The notes: generated by a model from the letters alone, not told the origin. 64,000 bases of DNA from an uncultured Sulfitobacter sp. (GCF_947497275.1 NZ_CANMFS010000001.1:620001-684000); one strand, 5' to 3'; numbered from the stretch's first letter, positions 45,312-60,410 are shown. Program-made: numbers and translations.

Positions 45312-46664
45312 TTGGATTTCACAACATTGGTTCCGCAGTTCGGCGGTTTCATCTGGACAGTGCTTGCGTTCATCGTCGCCTTGTCGGTGATCGTGGCGAT
45401 CCATGAATACGGCCACTACATCGTCGGACGCTGGTGCGGCATCAAGGCGGATGTCTTTTCGCTGGGGTTCGGTCCGGTCCTGTATTCGCGGCATGACAAG
45501 CACGGTACACGGTGGCAGGTTGCCCTGCTGCCATTCGGCGGTTACGTCAAATTTGCGGGCGATGCCGATGCCGCGTCGGGCAAGGACACCGACGCGATGG
45601 ACGCCGCGGCATCTGACCCCGCACGCTTGCGCGCCACCATGCACGGCGCACCGCTTTGGGCGCGCGCACTGACTGTTGCGGCTGGGCCTGCGTTCAATTT
45701 CGCCCTCTCCATCATCGTTTTCGCAGCCATTGCCATCAGCTTTGGAACAGTGCGCACACCGCTCACCGTGGATACGCTTAAACCGCTGCCGACCCTCGTC
45801 GAGGGGCTTGAGCAGGGTGACGTGATTGATGCGATCGCCGGGCAGCCGATGCCCGATGCGCTCAACGGTGCGGACTATGTCGAGTATCTCGACGCGCTGC
45901 CACTTGATCCGGTGCTCGATTACACCGTGCAGCGCGATGGCACGACGTTGACGGTGCCCGGTCCGTATCCGATGCCGGCGCTGGTCGGGGGCGTCGGCCC
46001 CGAAACCGCCGCCTACGAGGCCGGCTTGCAGTCGGGCGATGTGATCACTGCCATCAACGGCACGCCCACGTTTGCGTTCAAGCAGCTCAAGGATGCTGTC
46101 GAAGGCTCGGGCGGAACCGCTCTCTTGCTGGATGTCTGGCGGGCGGGGGAGACGCTGAAGTTCACGCTGGTGCCGAAATCGACGGACGAACCACAGCCCG
46201 ATGGCAGCTTTCGCAACGTGCTGCGGATCGGCATTTCAAGCGATATGGCGATTACCCCGGCGACCGAGAAGCTCGGTCTGTGGGAGGCCGCGCAAAGCGG
46301 CGTTGCGGGGACGTGGCGGATCATCAAGGGATCCATCTCCGGCATGTGGCACATGGTGACGGGTGCGATCAGCACCTGCAACATGTCCGGCCCCGTAGGC
46401 ATCGCCAAGGTATCGGGTGCTATGGCAAGTCAGGGCACGGCGAGCTTCATTAACTTCATCGCGGTTCTCAGCACCGCAGTTGGTCTGCTCAATCTGTTCC
46501 CGATCCCGGCGCTGGACGGGGGGCATCTGACATTCTACGCCTATGAGGCGGCGACCGGCAAACCACCCAGCGACGCTGCGCTGCGGATCCTGATGAGCAT
46601 CGGGATCACTCTTGTCCTTGGTTTGATGCTTTTTGCACTCGGAAACGATCTGTTCTGCCCGTAA
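45312..46664 (+). CDS. rseP: RIP zinc metalloprotease RseP
   Basis: 450 residues from a TTG at 45312. AGGA lies upstream and the protein then starts DFTTLVPQF as in relatives. An earlier ATG at 45234 runs inside dxr. Site-2 type membrane protease, active site HEYGH at 31-35 and LDGGH in the last membrane segment, with two PDZ domains between. It clears truncated anti-sigma factors and signal peptides in the membrane. It is located before bamA as usual. Confidence 0.92.
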   Translation: MDFTTLVPQFGGFIWTVLAFIVALSVIVAIHEYGHYIVGRWCGIKADVFSLGFGPVLYSRHDKHGTRWQVALLPFGGYVKFAGDADAASGKDTDAMDAAASDPARLRATMHGAPLWARALTVAAGPAFNFALSIIVFAAIAISFGTVRTPLTVDTLKPLPTLVEGLEQGDVIDAIAGQPMPDALNGADYVEYLDALPLDPVLDYTVQRDGTTLTVPGPYPMPALVGGVGPETAAYEAGLQSGDVITAINGTPTFAFKQLKDAVEGSGGTALLLDVWRAGETLKFTLVPKSTDEPQPDGSFRNVLRIGISSDMAITPATEKLGLWEAAQSGVAGTWRIIKGSISGMWHMVTGAISTCNMSGPVGIAKVSGAMASQGTASFINFIAVLSTAVGLLNLFPIPALDGGHLTFYAYEAATGKPPSDAALRILMSIGITLVLGLMLFALGNDLFCP

Positions 46665-46801
46665 CCGTCGCGGAACAGTCGCTGCACACCCGGCAAAGCG
46701 GGGCAAACGCCTTGCTTTCGCCATATTTGGTACCCGCCTTCGCCACATTGCGCCGTTACCCATGCGGTTTGTGGATGAATCGCGGATTAGGGAGTGACCG
46801 A

Positions 46802-46927
46802 ATGCAGACGATTTCAAATGGCTATCGCGGGTTGAGTGTTCTTGTAGATCTCAATTGGGACCGCGCCCTGTATTTCGCGACCATCGCCGTGGCTCTGGCT
46901 GCCGGCGCGTTCATCGGCGGCCTCTGA
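46802..46927 (+). CDS. Small membrane protein between rseP and bamA
   Basis: 41 residues from ATG 46802, with GGAG 7 bases upstream. One hydrophobic segment (about 22-40, ending IGGL) makes it a likely single-pass membrane protein. To my knowledge small proteins of this type occupy the same place in other roseobacters. No function is known. A terminator-like hairpin follows at 46956. Confidence 0.7.
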   Translation: MQTISNGYRGLSVLVDLNWDRALYFATIAVALAAGAFIGGL

Positions 46928-46955
46928 TACCCTTTCCGTTTTCCGACAAATCGAG

Positions 46956-46980
46956 GGTCTGCGCCGTGCGCAGGCCTTTT
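46956..46980 (+). terminator. Hairpin with T-run after the small membrane gene
   Basis: GGTCTGCGC, loop CGT, GCGCAGGCC, then four T: a 9 bp stem with one T-G pair. A weak or partial terminator before bamA. Distal genes could have their own promoter at 46980-47070. Confidence 0.6.
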
Positions 46981-47071
46981 CGCGTTGGAAAAAGGGCAGT
47001 TGGGGTTTTGACAAGCCGGGGCACGACGGGTACTCAGGAAACCAACGGTGTCTATAAGATTGGTAAAAACC

Positions 47072-49429
47072 ATGGGACTGGGGTCAATGCCGCGCCACAC
47101 GCGCGGACACGAGCAGAGCAAGAAAATTTCTACGGGCCTGAAAGGGCTCGCTTTTTCGGTACTGATGTCAACGGCTTGGGTTGCACCTGCGCCGTACGTC
47201 AGTGCGCAGCAGTATCAATTCAATACGGTGCGGATCGACGGCAACCAGAGAATAGGCGACAGCGCCATTCTCAGCCAGGCCGGAATCGCGCGCGGTCAGA
47301 CCGTTTCGGGCGGGCAGCTTAACGATGCCTACCAGCGCCTGAACAACTCGGGGCTGTTCGAAACCGTTGCCATCGTGCCGCAGGGCGGAACGCTGGTTAT
47401 CACGGTGGTCGAGCTTCCGACCATCAACCGGATTTCTTTCGAGGGAAACAGGCGGATCAAGGATGACGCGCTGAGCTCCGTGATCAACTCCACGTCACGG
47501 CGTGTCTTCAACCCCGATCTCGCAGAGCGCGATGCGAACGCCATCGCCGAAGCCTACACCAACGAAGGCCGTCTTTCGGCCCGTGTCCAACCCAAGGTCA
47601 TCAAGCGCAATCAGAACCGCGTCGATCTTGTGTTCGAAATCTTCGAGGGCGACAACGTCGAAATCGAACGGCTCAGCTTTATTGGCAACCGCAAGTACTC
47701 CGACGCGCGTCTGCGTCGTGTTCTGGGGACCAAACAGGCGGGCCTGTTCAGGCGTCTCGTACGCCGCGATACCTTCGTCGAGGATCGCGTAGAGTTCGAC
47801 AAGCAATTGTTGCGCGACTTCTATCTGTCACGCGGCTACGTGGACATGCGGATCAATTCGGTCAACGCACAACTGACAGAAGAACGCGATGGCTACTTCC
47901 TCGGATTCAACATCCAGGAAGGCCAGCAATTTCAATTCGGCGAGATTTCCGTTACGTCCGAGCTTCCCAATGTCGATGGCGACGCCTACGCCCGGATCAT
48001 CAAGGTCAAACCCGGCGTGGTCTATTCGCCTTCGGTGGTCGAAGCCGATATTGCCCGTATCGAACGGCAGGCGATCCGCGACGGCGTCGATTTCATGCGC
48101 GTCGAACCGCGTGTCACCCGCAACGACCGAGATCTGACGCTGGACATCGAGTTCGTCCTGTCCCGCGGCGAGAGAATTTTTGTCGAGCGGATCGATATCG
48201 AGGGCAACACTGCCACGCTGGATCGCGTCGTGCGGCGGCAATTCGACAGTGTCGAAGGCGATCCTTTCAACCCGCGTGAGATCCGGCAATCCGCCGAACG
48301 CATTCGTGCGCTGGGGTATTTCGAAACTGCCGAAGTCAACGCCCGCGAAGGGTCCAGCCCCGAGCAGGTCATCATCGACGTCGATGTTGAGGAAAAGCCG
48401 ACTGGCTCGCTCAGCTTCGGTGGTTCGTTCTCTTCCTCGGACGGGCTTGGTGTCGCCATCAGCTTTGCCGAGGAAAATTTCGTCGGGCGCGGGCAGAGGC
48501 TGTATCTCGATCTGTCGACCGCGTCGGATGCGCGCCGCTATGGCCTGCGCTTTGTCGAGCCGTCGCTTCTCGGTCGGGACGTGGCTTTCAGCTTCGAGCT
48601 CGACTTTGCCGAAACCAGTTCCTCCTACGAGACCTACGATACAGAGCGGCTGGCATTCCAGCCTTCACTGACCTTTCCTGTGAGTGAAAACGGCCGCCTG
48701 CAAGTGCGATATACCGCACAGGAAATCGACGTGATCGAGCGGGATCCGCCCGACAACGGAGCGATCATCCAGAATGACATAGACGCGGGCGCGCTTCTGA
48801 CGTCATCGCTGGGTTACGAGTACAGCTATGATACGCGCCGCACCGGGCTGGACCCGACGTCGGGCGTCCTGTTCCGCTTCAGCCAGGACTTTGCCGGGAT
48901 CGGCGGGGATCAGGAATACATTCGGACCGTAGCCAAGCTCATCGGTGAAAAGAAGGTTTTCAACGAAGAGATTACTCTGCGCGCGTCTTTCGAAGGCGGT
49001 GCCTTGGCTTGGCGCGGCGGCACCAACCGTGCGGTCGACCGGTTCGTTCTGGCGACATCGCAGATGCGCGGGTTCGAGCCGGGCGGTATCGGTCCGCGCG
49101 ATGTGGCGTCGGAAGAAGGCGATACGCTGGGCGGCAACATGTATGTCGTTGGCCGCTTCGAAGCGGTCTTTCCGGTCGGATTGCCGGAGGAATACGGCAT
49201 TCGCGGTGGTGTCTTCTATGATGTAGGCAATCTGTGGGATCTGTCGGATGTCTCCTACGCGGCCGGATCGGTCTCAGGCGAGGGCGGTTCATTTCGTCAT
49301 GTTATCGGGGTCTCGCTGTTCTGGGAGACGCCGGTCGGACCATTGCAATTCAACATCTCCGATGCAATTCGCAAGGAAGAATTCGACCGTGAACAAAGGT
49401 TCGAAGTGACGCTTGAGACGCAATTCTAA
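47072..49429 (+). CDS. bamA: Outer membrane protein assembly factor BamA
   Basis: 785 residues from ATG 47072. GTG 47048 or ATG 47087 are possible too. The signal region ends around PYVSAQQ. Five POTRA domains (e.g. VRIDGNQRIGD, INRISFEGNRRIKDD, IERLSFIGNRKYSD) precede a 16-strand barrel with the TATLETQF-like end (EVTLETQF). It inserts beta-barrel proteins in the outer membrane. It lies ahead of skp and the lipid A genes. Confidence 0.95.
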   Translation: MGLGSMPRHTRGHEQSKKISTGLKGLAFSVLMSTAWVAPAPYVSAQQYQFNTVRIDGNQRIGDSAILSQAGIARGQTVSGGQLNDAYQRLNNSGLFETVAIVPQGGTLVITVVELPTINRISFEGNRRIKDDALSSVINSTSRRVFNPDLAERDANAIAEAYTNEGRLSARVQPKVIKRNQNRVDLVFEIFEGDNVEIERLSFIGNRKYSDARLRRVLGTKQAGLFRRLVRRDTFVEDRVEFDKQLLRDFYLSRGYVDMRINSVNAQLTEERDGYFLGFNIQEGQQFQFGEISVTSELPNVDGDAYARIIKVKPGVVYSPSVVEADIARIERQAIRDGVDFMRVEPRVTRNDRDLTLDIEFVLSRGERIFVERIDIEGNTATLDRVVRRQFDSVEGDPFNPREIRQSAERIRALGYFETAEVNAREGSSPEQVIIDVDVEEKPTGSLSFGGSFSSSDGLGVAISFAEENFVGRGQRLYLDLSTASDARRYGLRFVEPSLLGRDVAFSFELDFAETSSSYETYDTERLAFQPSLTFPVSENGRLQVRYTAQEIDVIERDPPDNGAIIQNDIDAGALLTSSLGYEYSYDTRRTGLDPTSGVLFRFSQDFAGIGGDQEYIRTVAKLIGEKKVFNEEITLRASFEGGALAWRGGTNRAVDRFVLATSQMRGFEPGGIGPRDVASEEGDTLGGNMYVVGRFEAVFPVGLPEEYGIRGGVFYDVGNLWDLSDVSYAAGSVSGEGGSFRHVIGVSLFWETPVGPLQFNISDAIRKEEFDREQRFEVTLETQF

Positions 49430-50038
49430 ATGGTGCGCCGCGCGGTATTCTTTGCCGTGTTTGCCCTCGGGGCGCTCTTGTGGGCGCCCCTCTCAGCACA
49501 GCAAGGTACGATCGTCTCTCCGATCCTGACAATCGACAGCGAGCGGCTTTTCCTCAACAGCGATTTCGGCAAGCGCGTTGCTCGCGAAATCGAGGCGCGC
49601 GGCGGTGAGCTTGCCGCCGAGAACCGGCGGATCGAGGCGGAGCTGGCCGCGCAGGAGCAAAACCTGACGGACAGACGAGCAACGATGACGCCTGAAGAAT
49701 TTCGTCCGCTCGCAGACGCGTTCGACGCCCGTGTACAGGAAACGCGGATGGCCCAAGCCGCGAAATCGCGCGCTTTGGCCGAACGTCTGGACCGCGAACG
49801 GGAGGCATTTCTGGACGCCGCCGCGCCGGTGCTTGAGATGTTGATGGAGGAGGCCGGCGCAACCGTCGTGCTTGAGCGTCGGACTGTTTTCATCAGCGCC
49901 AACAGCAGCGACATCACGGCGGCGGCGGTTGCGCGGCTCAACCGCACCCTCGGCGAGGGAGTGGCAGTCCCGTCGCAGGCGGCACCACCGGCCGACGCCG
50001 CCCCGGACTCGCAACAGGTTGCACCCGCACAAGAATGA
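49430..50038 (+). CDS. OmpH/Skp-family periplasmic chaperone
   Basis: 202 residues with a signal peptide (ends PLSAQQ). The long charged helices (about 60-135: ELAAENRRIEAELAAQEQNL and on) form the two arms of the Skp coiled coil. It carries unfolded outer membrane proteins across the periplasm to BamA. Its ATG directly follows the bamA stop. The C-terminal Ala/Pro-rich tail is longer than in E. coli Skp. Confidence 0.88.
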   Translation: MVRRAVFFAVFALGALLWAPLSAQQGTIVSPILTIDSERLFLNSDFGKRVAREIEARGGELAAENRRIEAELAAQEQNLTDRRATMTPEEFRPLADAFDARVQETRMAQAAKSRALAERLDREREAFLDAAAPVLEMLMEEAGATVVLERRTVFISANSSDITAAAVARLNRTLGEGVAVPSQAAPPADAAPDSQQVAPAQE

Positions 50039-50112
50039 TCGCGCGCGCCTTGCCCGCTTGCGTCTGACTTGATAGCTGTTTGCGTCAAACACTTTACGCC
50101 AAAGGAAAACAC

Positions 50113-50583
50113 ATGGCTCAAGACCTCTTGCGCGCGGACATTCAGATGATCCAGCGGATCTTGCCGCACAGATATCCGTTTCTGCTGGTCGACAAGGTCG
50201 AAGAGATCGACGGAACCGCCTCGGCAGTGGGATTCAAGAACGTCACGATGAACGAGCCGCATTTTCAGGGGCACTTTCCGGGTACTCCCATCATGCCCGG
50301 CGTCACTATTGTCGAGGCGATGGCGCAGACCGCCGGCGTGATGGTCGGTGTGGCGCTCGAACAGATGGACCGCGACATGTTGATCTACTTCATGTCCATC
50401 GACAACTGTAAATTCCGCCGCAAGGTGGTGCCGGGCGACGTTTTGCGGATGGACGTCAAGACCCTGCGTGGCAAGGCTGGCGGAAAGATCTGGAAATTTG
50501 GCGGGGTGGCCACTGTCGAAGGCGAGATGGCGGCTGAGGCCGAATTCATGGCGATGCTGGACCTGCCCAAAGGGAGCGCATGA
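50113..50583 (+). CDS. fabZ: 3-hydroxyacyl-[acyl-carrier-protein] dehydratase
   Basis: 156 residues from ATG 50113 (AAAGGA upstream). Dehydrates 3-hydroxyacyl-ACP in fatty acid synthesis. The hotdog fold has catalytic His54 in [11 protein letters not shown] and Glu68. The stop overlaps the lpxA start (ATGA type). In E. coli lpxD stands between skp and fabZ. It is missing here. Confidence 0.96.
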   Translation: MAQDLLRADIQMIQRILPHRYPFLLVDKVEEIDGTASAVGFKNVTMNEPHFQGHFPGTPIMPGVTIVEAMAQTAGVMVGVALEQMDRDMLIYFMSIDNCKFRRKVVPGDVLRMDVKTLRGKAGGKIWKFGGVATVEGEMAAEAEFMAMLDLPKGSA

Positions 50584-51362
50584 TGGGGGTGCATCCGAGC
50601 GCCGTCGTCGAGGAAGGCGCACAGGTCGACCCGTCTGCTACCGTCGGGCCGTTCTGCCTCGTCGGTCCGCACGTCACGTTGGGGCCGGACGTGGTTCTGA
50701 AATCGCATGTTGTCGTGACCGGACAGACGACCATCGGCGCGGGCACGGTTGTTTTCCCCTTCGCCGTGATCGGCGAAATCCCGCAGGATCTGAAATTCAA
50801 GGGCGAGGCCAGTCGGCTCGAGATCGGCAAACGCAACCGCATCCGCGAACATGTCACGATGAACTGCGGCACCGAAGGCGGCGGCGGTGTCACCAGCGTG
50901 GGCGACGACGGTCTGTTCATGGCCGGGTGTCACATCGCCCACGATGCGCAGGTCGGCAACAATGTCATCGTTGTCAACAACGCCGCCGTGGCGGGGCATT
51001 GCGTGATCGAAGATGAGGTGATCATCGGCGGCCTTTCGGGGATCCACCAATGGGTGCGCATCGGGCGTGGCGCGATCATCGGAGCCGTCACGATGGTCAC
51101 TAACGATGTGATCCCCCATGGTCTGGTGCAGGCCTCGCGCGGCGAATTGGATGGGCTCAACCTTGTCGGCCTCAAACGGCGTGGCGTGGCGCGCGGCGAT
51201 ATCACTGCGCTGAGGGCGGCGTTCCAGATGCTGGCGCAGGGCGAAGGTACGTTTCACGACCGTGCGGAGCGTCTCGCCGCCGAAACGGAAAGCGCCTACG
51301 TGCGCGAGATCGCGGATTTCGTGCTTGCGGAATCGGGTCGTCATTTCCTCACGCCGCGCTGA
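50580..51362 (+). CDS. lpxA: UDP-N-acetylglucosamine acyltransferase
   Basis: 260 residues, first step of lipid A. Left-handed beta-helix of hexapeptide repeats ([17 protein letters not shown] and on), with the catalytic histidine likely in [11 protein letters not shown]. Two ATGs stand at the start (50580, 50583). Its stop overlaps the start of lpxI. Confidence 0.96.
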   Translation: MMGVHPSAVVEEGAQVDPSATVGPFCLVGPHVTLGPDVVLKSHVVVTGQTTIGAGTVVFPFAVIGEIPQDLKFKGEASRLEIGKRNRIREHVTMNCGTEGGGGVTSVGDDGLFMAGCHIAHDAQVGNNVIVVNNAAVAGHCVIEDEVIIGGLSGIHQWVRIGRGAIIGAVTMVTNDVIPHGLVQASRGELDGLNLVGLKRRGVARGDITALRAAFQMLAQGEGTFHDRAERLAAETESAYVREIADFVLAESGRHFLTPR

Positions 51363-52153
51363 TGCTGGCGCTGATTGCAGGCCGTGGCGATTTGCCGGCA
51401 CTGGTGGCGGCAGCGGCACCGGAACCTCCCGTTGTCTGCGGGTACGCGGGCGTCGAGGTGAGCGGTCTGGACGTGGACCTGACCTTTCGCATCGAAACGC
51501 TCGGCTCTCTCCTGGTGGCGTTGGAAGAGCGCGGCGTGAGGGAGGTTTGCTTTGCGGGCGGGATCGACAGGCCCCGGATTGATCCGGCCAGACTGGATAC
51601 GGAGACCAAACCGTTGGTGCCACTGTTCATGGAGGCGCTGAAGGCGGGCGACGACGGCGCGTTGCGGGTGGTTGCCGAGCTGTTCGAGCGGACTGGTTTC
51701 AAGACGCGCGGCGCCCATGAGATTGCGCCGGGACTTCTGGCCAAGAGTGGGGTCTATGGCGCGCACGGGCCGGACCCGCGAATGCGCCAGGATGTCGCCG
51801 TTGCCGCCGCGCATATTCTGGCGCTGTCACCGCAGGATATCGGCCAGGCCTGTGTCGTTGCGGGCGGCCATGTCCTGGCGATGGAGGATGCGCAGGGGAC
51901 CGATGCCATGCTGGGCCGCGTCACAGCGGCGGCGCAAGGGTCGTCCGCGATCCTGTTCAAAGGGCCAAAACAAGGGCAATCCATGAAAATCGATATGCCA
52001 ACTGTCGGACCGGATACATTCAAGGCGGGCCATGCCGCAGGGCTTGCGGGTGTGGTCGTTGATGCGGAGAATGTTCTGGTGCTGCACGCAGCGCGGTGTA
52101 TAGAATTGGCCAATCGCTATGGCATCGTCTTCTGGGCGCGGACGGACGCATGA
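51362..52153 (+). CDS. lpxI: UDP-2,3-diacylglucosamine pyrophosphatase LpxI
   Basis: 263 residues. Removes UMP in lipid A synthesis, as LpxH does in E. coli. LpxI is the alphaproteobacterial form. LALIAGRGDLPALVA starts it, AGGIDRPRID and late VVDAENVLVLHA are family blocks. The stop overlaps the lpxB ATG. Confidence 0.93.
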   Translation: MLALIAGRGDLPALVAAAAPEPPVVCGYAGVEVSGLDVDLTFRIETLGSLLVALEERGVREVCFAGGIDRPRIDPARLDTETKPLVPLFMEALKAGDDGALRVVAELFERTGFKTRGAHEIAPGLLAKSGVYGAHGPDPRMRQDVAVAAAHILALSPQDIGQACVVAGGHVLAMEDAQGTDAMLGRVTAAAQGSSAILFKGPKQGQSMKIDMPTVGPDTFKAGHAAGLAGVVVDAENVLVLHAARCIELANRYGIVFWARTDA

Positions 52154-53322
52154 GCGCGGGTCTGCGCGTCTTTATCATTGCGGGCGAGCCGTCTGGCGAC
52201 AAACTGGGCGGCGCCCTGATGGCGGGACTGAAAAAGCTGCGTCCCGATACCGCATTCGAAGGCATCGGCGGTATCGAGATGCAGGCTGAGGGCTTGCACA
52301 GCCGGTTCGACATGAGCGAGTTGAGCGTGATGGGATTGGCGGAGATCCTGCCGAAGTACCGCCATCTCAAGCGCCGCATCGCTCAGACAGCGCAGGCCGT
52401 GGTCGCCGCACAGCCGGACGTTCTCGTGACCATAGACAGCCCAGACTTTTCGTTGCGCGTGGCCAAGCTGGTCAGGGCGCGCAGTGCCGTGCGCACCGTC
52501 CACTACGTCGCGCCGACGGTTTGGGCGTGGCGGCCTGGCCGCGCGGCGAAGATGGCGAGTCACATCGATCAAGTACTCGCGCTTTTCCCGTTCGAGCCGC
52601 CCTACATGCAGGCGGCAGGCATGCGCTGTGATTTCGTCGGTCATCCCGTGGTGTCGGAACCCGTGACGAGCGCCGCGCAGGCGCAGGAGTTTCGCACGGA
52701 ACACGGGCTGGGGGAGGCGCCGGTGCTCCTGATCCTGCCCGGTTCGCGCCGCTCTGAGGTCGCGCGCCTTGGGGAAACCTTCGGTGCCGCTATCTCGGGT
52801 GTCTTGACGGACCGGCCCGCAACCCGCGTCGTTGTCCCCGCCGCAGCGTCCGTGGCCGATATGGTGGCCGCGATGTGCGAGAACTGGCCCGGATCGCCCA
52901 TCGTGCTGGACCCAAGGTCGGGGGATCACGCAAAGGCGATGCGGGACAAGCGTGCAGCTTTTCGTGCTGCCAACGTGGCGTTGGCCGCATCGGGCACTGT
53001 CTCGCTCGAACTGGCTGCTGCGGACACGCCTATGGTGATTGCCTACGATATGAACTGGCTCAGCCGGGTGATCATCGGGCGCATGCTCGAGATCGACACG
53101 GTTACGCTGGTCAATCTGGTGTCCGAGACGCGCGTTGTACCGGAATTCATCGGCAAACGATGCCGTCCGGACCTGATCACCGGTGGACTCGCCGATGTTC
53201 TGGCGGATCCCGGCGCGCAGCACGCAGCAATGGCCTTGACAATGCAGCGATTGGGGCAAGGCGGTGACGCCCCCGGGCTTCGTGCCGCCCGCGCCGTTCT
53301 GGACGGGATCGCCGCGCGTTAG
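52150..53322 (+). CDS. lpxB: Lipid-A-disaccharide synthase
   Basis: 390 residues from ATG 52150 (overlaps the lpxI stop). A glycosyltransferase of family GT19. [14 protein letters not shown] at the N-terminus, [11 protein letters not shown], and [12 protein letters not shown] are characteristic. It ends the operon. The last codons overlap those of convergent mnmA by 4 bp. Confidence 0.95.
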   Translation: MSAGLRVFIIAGEPSGDKLGGALMAGLKKLRPDTAFEGIGGIEMQAEGLHSRFDMSELSVMGLAEILPKYRHLKRRIAQTAQAVVAAQPDVLVTIDSPDFSLRVAKLVRARSAVRTVHYVAPTVWAWRPGRAAKMASHIDQVLALFPFEPPYMQAAGMRCDFVGHPVVSEPVTSAAQAQEFRTEHGLGEAPVLLILPGSRRSEVARLGETFGAAISGVLTDRPATRVVVPAAASVADMVAAMCENWPGSPIVLDPRSGDHAKAMRDKRAAFRAANVALAASGTVSLELAAADTPMVIAYDMNWLSRVIIGRMLEIDTVTLVNLVSETRVVPEFIGKRCRPDLITGGLADVLADPGAQHAAMALTMQRLGQGGDAPGLRAARAVLDGIAAR

Positions 53323-54461
53323 CCGCGGTGAATCCAGCCGCCGCCAAAGATTCGGCTGCTGTCCGGATCGTAGAAAACACAGGCTTGACCGGGGCTGATG
53401 CCTTCCTCGGGCGACAAGAGTTCGACCTCTGCGGTCGTGTCTGACAACGGGCGCAGGATCGCATCCGCCGGTGGTCGGGTGGACCGCACACGCACTGCGA
53501 TGTGACGTTCCTTTTGATCGGTAAAGGCATCGTCGCCCAGCCAATTGACTTCTTTGACCGGAATGGTGCGCGTGGCCAGCAAGTGCTTGGGCCCCACGAC
53601 CACTTGCCGCCGGTCCGCATCCAGTTTGACGACATAAAGCGGCTCCGTCAGCCCGCCAATACCAAGTCCGCGGCGTTGTCCGATGGTAAAATTGATCACA
53701 CCGTCGTGTTGCGCCAGCACACGGCCCTCGTGAGTGACGATATCGCCGGGCGCATCCGCTTCGGGACGCAGCTTGCGGATCACCGAGGCATAATCGCCAT
53801 CGGGCACAAAGCAGATGTCCTGGCTGTCGGGTTTCATCGCCACGCGCAGGCCGTATTTCTCGGCCAAGGCACGGGTCGCGTCCTTGGACGGCAGATGGCC
53901 AAGCGGAAAGCGCAGATAGTCGAGCTGTTCAGGCGTGGTCGAGAACAGGAAATAACTTTGATCGCGATTTGCGTCTGCCGCCGCGTGCAACTCGGCTCCG
54001 CGCGGTCCCGCCATGCGCTGGATGTAATGGCCTGTAGCCATGCAGTCGGCATCCAGATCCCTGGCCGTTTCCAACAGATCCTTGAACTTCACCCGCTCGT
54101 TGCAGCGGATGCAAGGCACCGGCGTCGCACCGCCCAGATAGCTGTCGGCGAATTCGTCGATGACCGCGTCCTTGAACACATTCTCGTAGTCCAGAACATA
54201 GTGCGGAAAGCCCATGTCCTCGGCCACGCGGCGCGCGTCGTGAATGTCGATCCCGGCACAGCACGCGCCCTTTTTCGCGAGCGCCGCGCCATGATCGTAG
54301 AGTTGGAGTGTGACGCCGATCACGTCGTAGCCTTCTTCGGCCAGCATCGCCGCGACGACAGAGCTGTCGACACCGCCCGACATCGCCACCACGACGCGGG
54401 TGTCGGCGGGCGCCTTGGCAAAGCCAAGCGAATTGAGCGGCGGTGTGTGATCGAGGGGCAT
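53319..54461 (-). CDS. mnmA: tRNA 2-thiouridylase MnmA
   Basis: 380 residues. Thiolates U34 of tRNAs for Lys, Glu and Gln. PP-loop [12 protein letters not shown], catalytic cysteines Cys117/Cys120 in PVPCIRC and Cys217 in DICFVP, ATGHYIQ. The N-terminus (about 20 residues before the loop) is longer than in E. coli. A single gene, convergent with lpxB. Confidence 0.96.
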   Translation of the reverse strand: MPLDHTPPLNSLGFAKAPADTRVVVAMSGGVDSSVVAAMLAEEGYDVIGVTLQLYDHGAALAKKGACCAGIDIHDARRVAEDMGFPHYVLDYENVFKDAVIDEFADSYLGGATPVPCIRCNERVKFKDLLETARDLDADCMATGHYIQRMAGPRGAELHAAADANRDQSYFLFSTTPEQLDYLRFPLGHLPSKDATRALAEKYGLRVAMKPDSQDICFVPDGDYASVIRKLRPEADAPGDIVTHEGRVLAQHDGVINFTIGQRRGLGIGGLTEPLYVVKLDADRRQVVVGPKHLLATRTIPVKEVNWLGDDAFTDQKERHIAVRVRSTRPPADAILRPLSDTTAEVELLSPEEGISPGQACVFYDPDSSRIFGGGWIHRG

Positions 54462-54589
54462 GGGTTTTGCTCCGGGCTATGGTTTACTGCGGAATATAGG
54501 AAAATGTGAGCTACTCACAAGGGCGCGGTTTCACCTGTCTTTAAGTCTGCCACGGCAATCTGCCTGAACAAACAAGAGTGGTGGTGAAT

Positions 54590-54868
54590 ATGTATCTTAA
54601 GAAGGTGGATGGTCCGCGCGCGGTGACGCTCGCGGATGGAACGGTAATGACGGTTGCGGATCTGCCCGCACCCGATACGCGGCGCTGGGTGGCATCGCGC
54701 AAGGCAGCGGTGGTGCGCGGGGTGGTATATGGCCTGATCGGCAAGGATGACGCGCTCCGGCGCTACAGATTGAGCGAGGACGAGTTCATCGAATGGGTGA
54801 AAGCGGTCTCGACGCATGGCGAGGCGGCGCTGAAAACGACGATGGTGCAAAAATATAGACAACTTTAA
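54590..54868 (+). CDS. sciP: CtrA inhibitor SciP (DUF1153)
   Basis: 92 residues (93 in Caulobacter). A small helix-turn-helix-like protein that binds CtrA and blocks its transcriptional activity. ATG 54590 is preferred; an in-frame GTG at 54578 is an alternative. TLADGTVMTVADLPAP and VRGVVYGLIGKDDALRRY are the family blocks. It stands directly upstream of ctrA, its target, with 103 bp between. Confidence 0.92.
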   Translation: MYLKKVDGPRAVTLADGTVMTVADLPAPDTRRWVASRKAAVVRGVVYGLIGKDDALRRYRLSEDEFIEWVKAVSTHGEAALKTTMVQKYRQL

Positions 54869-54883
54869 GTTGTCGCCATAGTA

Positions 54884-54912
54884 TTAACACCATCGTTTAC
54901 GGGTGGTTAACC
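54884..54912. promoter_or_regulatory. Candidate CtrA-binding half-sites upstream of ctrA
   Basis: TTAAC at 54884 and TTAACC at 54907, inside the palindrome GGTTAACC, in the sciP-ctrA gap. The CtrA consensus is TTAA-N7-TTAA with TTAACCAT half-sites, so this is partial. Feedback control of ctrA is inferred. Confidence 0.4.
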
Positions 54913-54971
54913 TTTCTTCGTCACGATCAGGTGAGAAATGAAGGCCCCTTTATCCTGCGGAGATGATTGAA

Positions 54972-59994
<5,023 letters not shown>

Positions 59995-60002
59995 TCCCGG
60001 AC

Positions 60003-60037
60003 GTTCCAAAAAGTTCACAAATGTTCCGCTAAAGTTC
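60003..60037 (+). promoter_or_regulatory. Phased GTTC array with LexA-type box (GTTC-N7-GTTC)
   Basis: GTTC occurs at 60003, 60013, 60023 and 60034, i.e. every 10-11 bases. The last pair is exactly GTTC-N7-GTTC, the alphaproteobacterial LexA (SOS) operator. A TTCACA -35-like and TTTACT -10-like pair 18 bp apart lies across it. It is upstream of the 42-residue gene at 60094. Confidence 0.5.
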
Positions 60038-60093
60038 TTTACTAATGGTTAACGATGTGAGAACAAAGGGGCAACAGGAACGGGAGGACGCCA

Positions 60094-60222
60094 ATGACAA
60101 CTTACCGAACAGTTAAAGCCATCGCTGCACGCGCGCAGCACACGTTGTTGCAAGATGCAGCAGGGGCTGCCGCGCTGGTCATCATGTTGGTTGTTGGGCT
60201 GCATCTGCCCGGACTTGTCTGA
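60094..60222 (+). CDS. Small membrane peptide, possibly SOS-controlled
   Basis: 42 residues. ATG 60094 has the strong ribosome site GGGAGG. A basic helix (TVKAIAARAQHTLLQDAAG) is followed by a hydrophobic stretch (AALVIMLVVGLHL). To my knowledge it is similar to small roseobacter proteins of no known function. The LexA-type box 57 bp upstream recalls small SOS membrane peptides such as Caulobacter SidA or E. coli TisB, although there is no sequence similarity to either. Confidence 0.7.
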   Translation: MTTYRTVKAIAARAQHTLLQDAAGAAALVIMLVVGLHLPGLV

Positions 60223-60376
60223 ATTACTGCCTGCGCTCCTGTGCCGGAGCCGGTTTCGATACATTTGTCCCAAATGGATGTATCTTGCACATCGGAACTG
60301 CCTGTCCTGACGTGTCTCCTAGGGTTTGCCTGCCCTGAACCGGTCTTTGGGTCCCACATGGGAAACGCTTTTCCTG

Positions 60377-60410
60377 CGCCGCCATCCTTTCGGATGTGCG
60401 GCGTTTTTTT
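60377..60410 (+). terminator. Intrinsic terminator
   Basis: CGCCGC-CATCC, loop TTTC, GGATG-T-GCGGCG, then seven T: an 11 bp stem with a one-base bulge. It closes plus-strand transcripts from the 42-residue gene and borders the stop of the convergent NifU-like gene. Confidence 0.85.

Noticed and set aside
52117..53544. A 475-residue frame antisense to lpxB and mnmA
   Set aside because: Spans two genes in shadow, without any domain.
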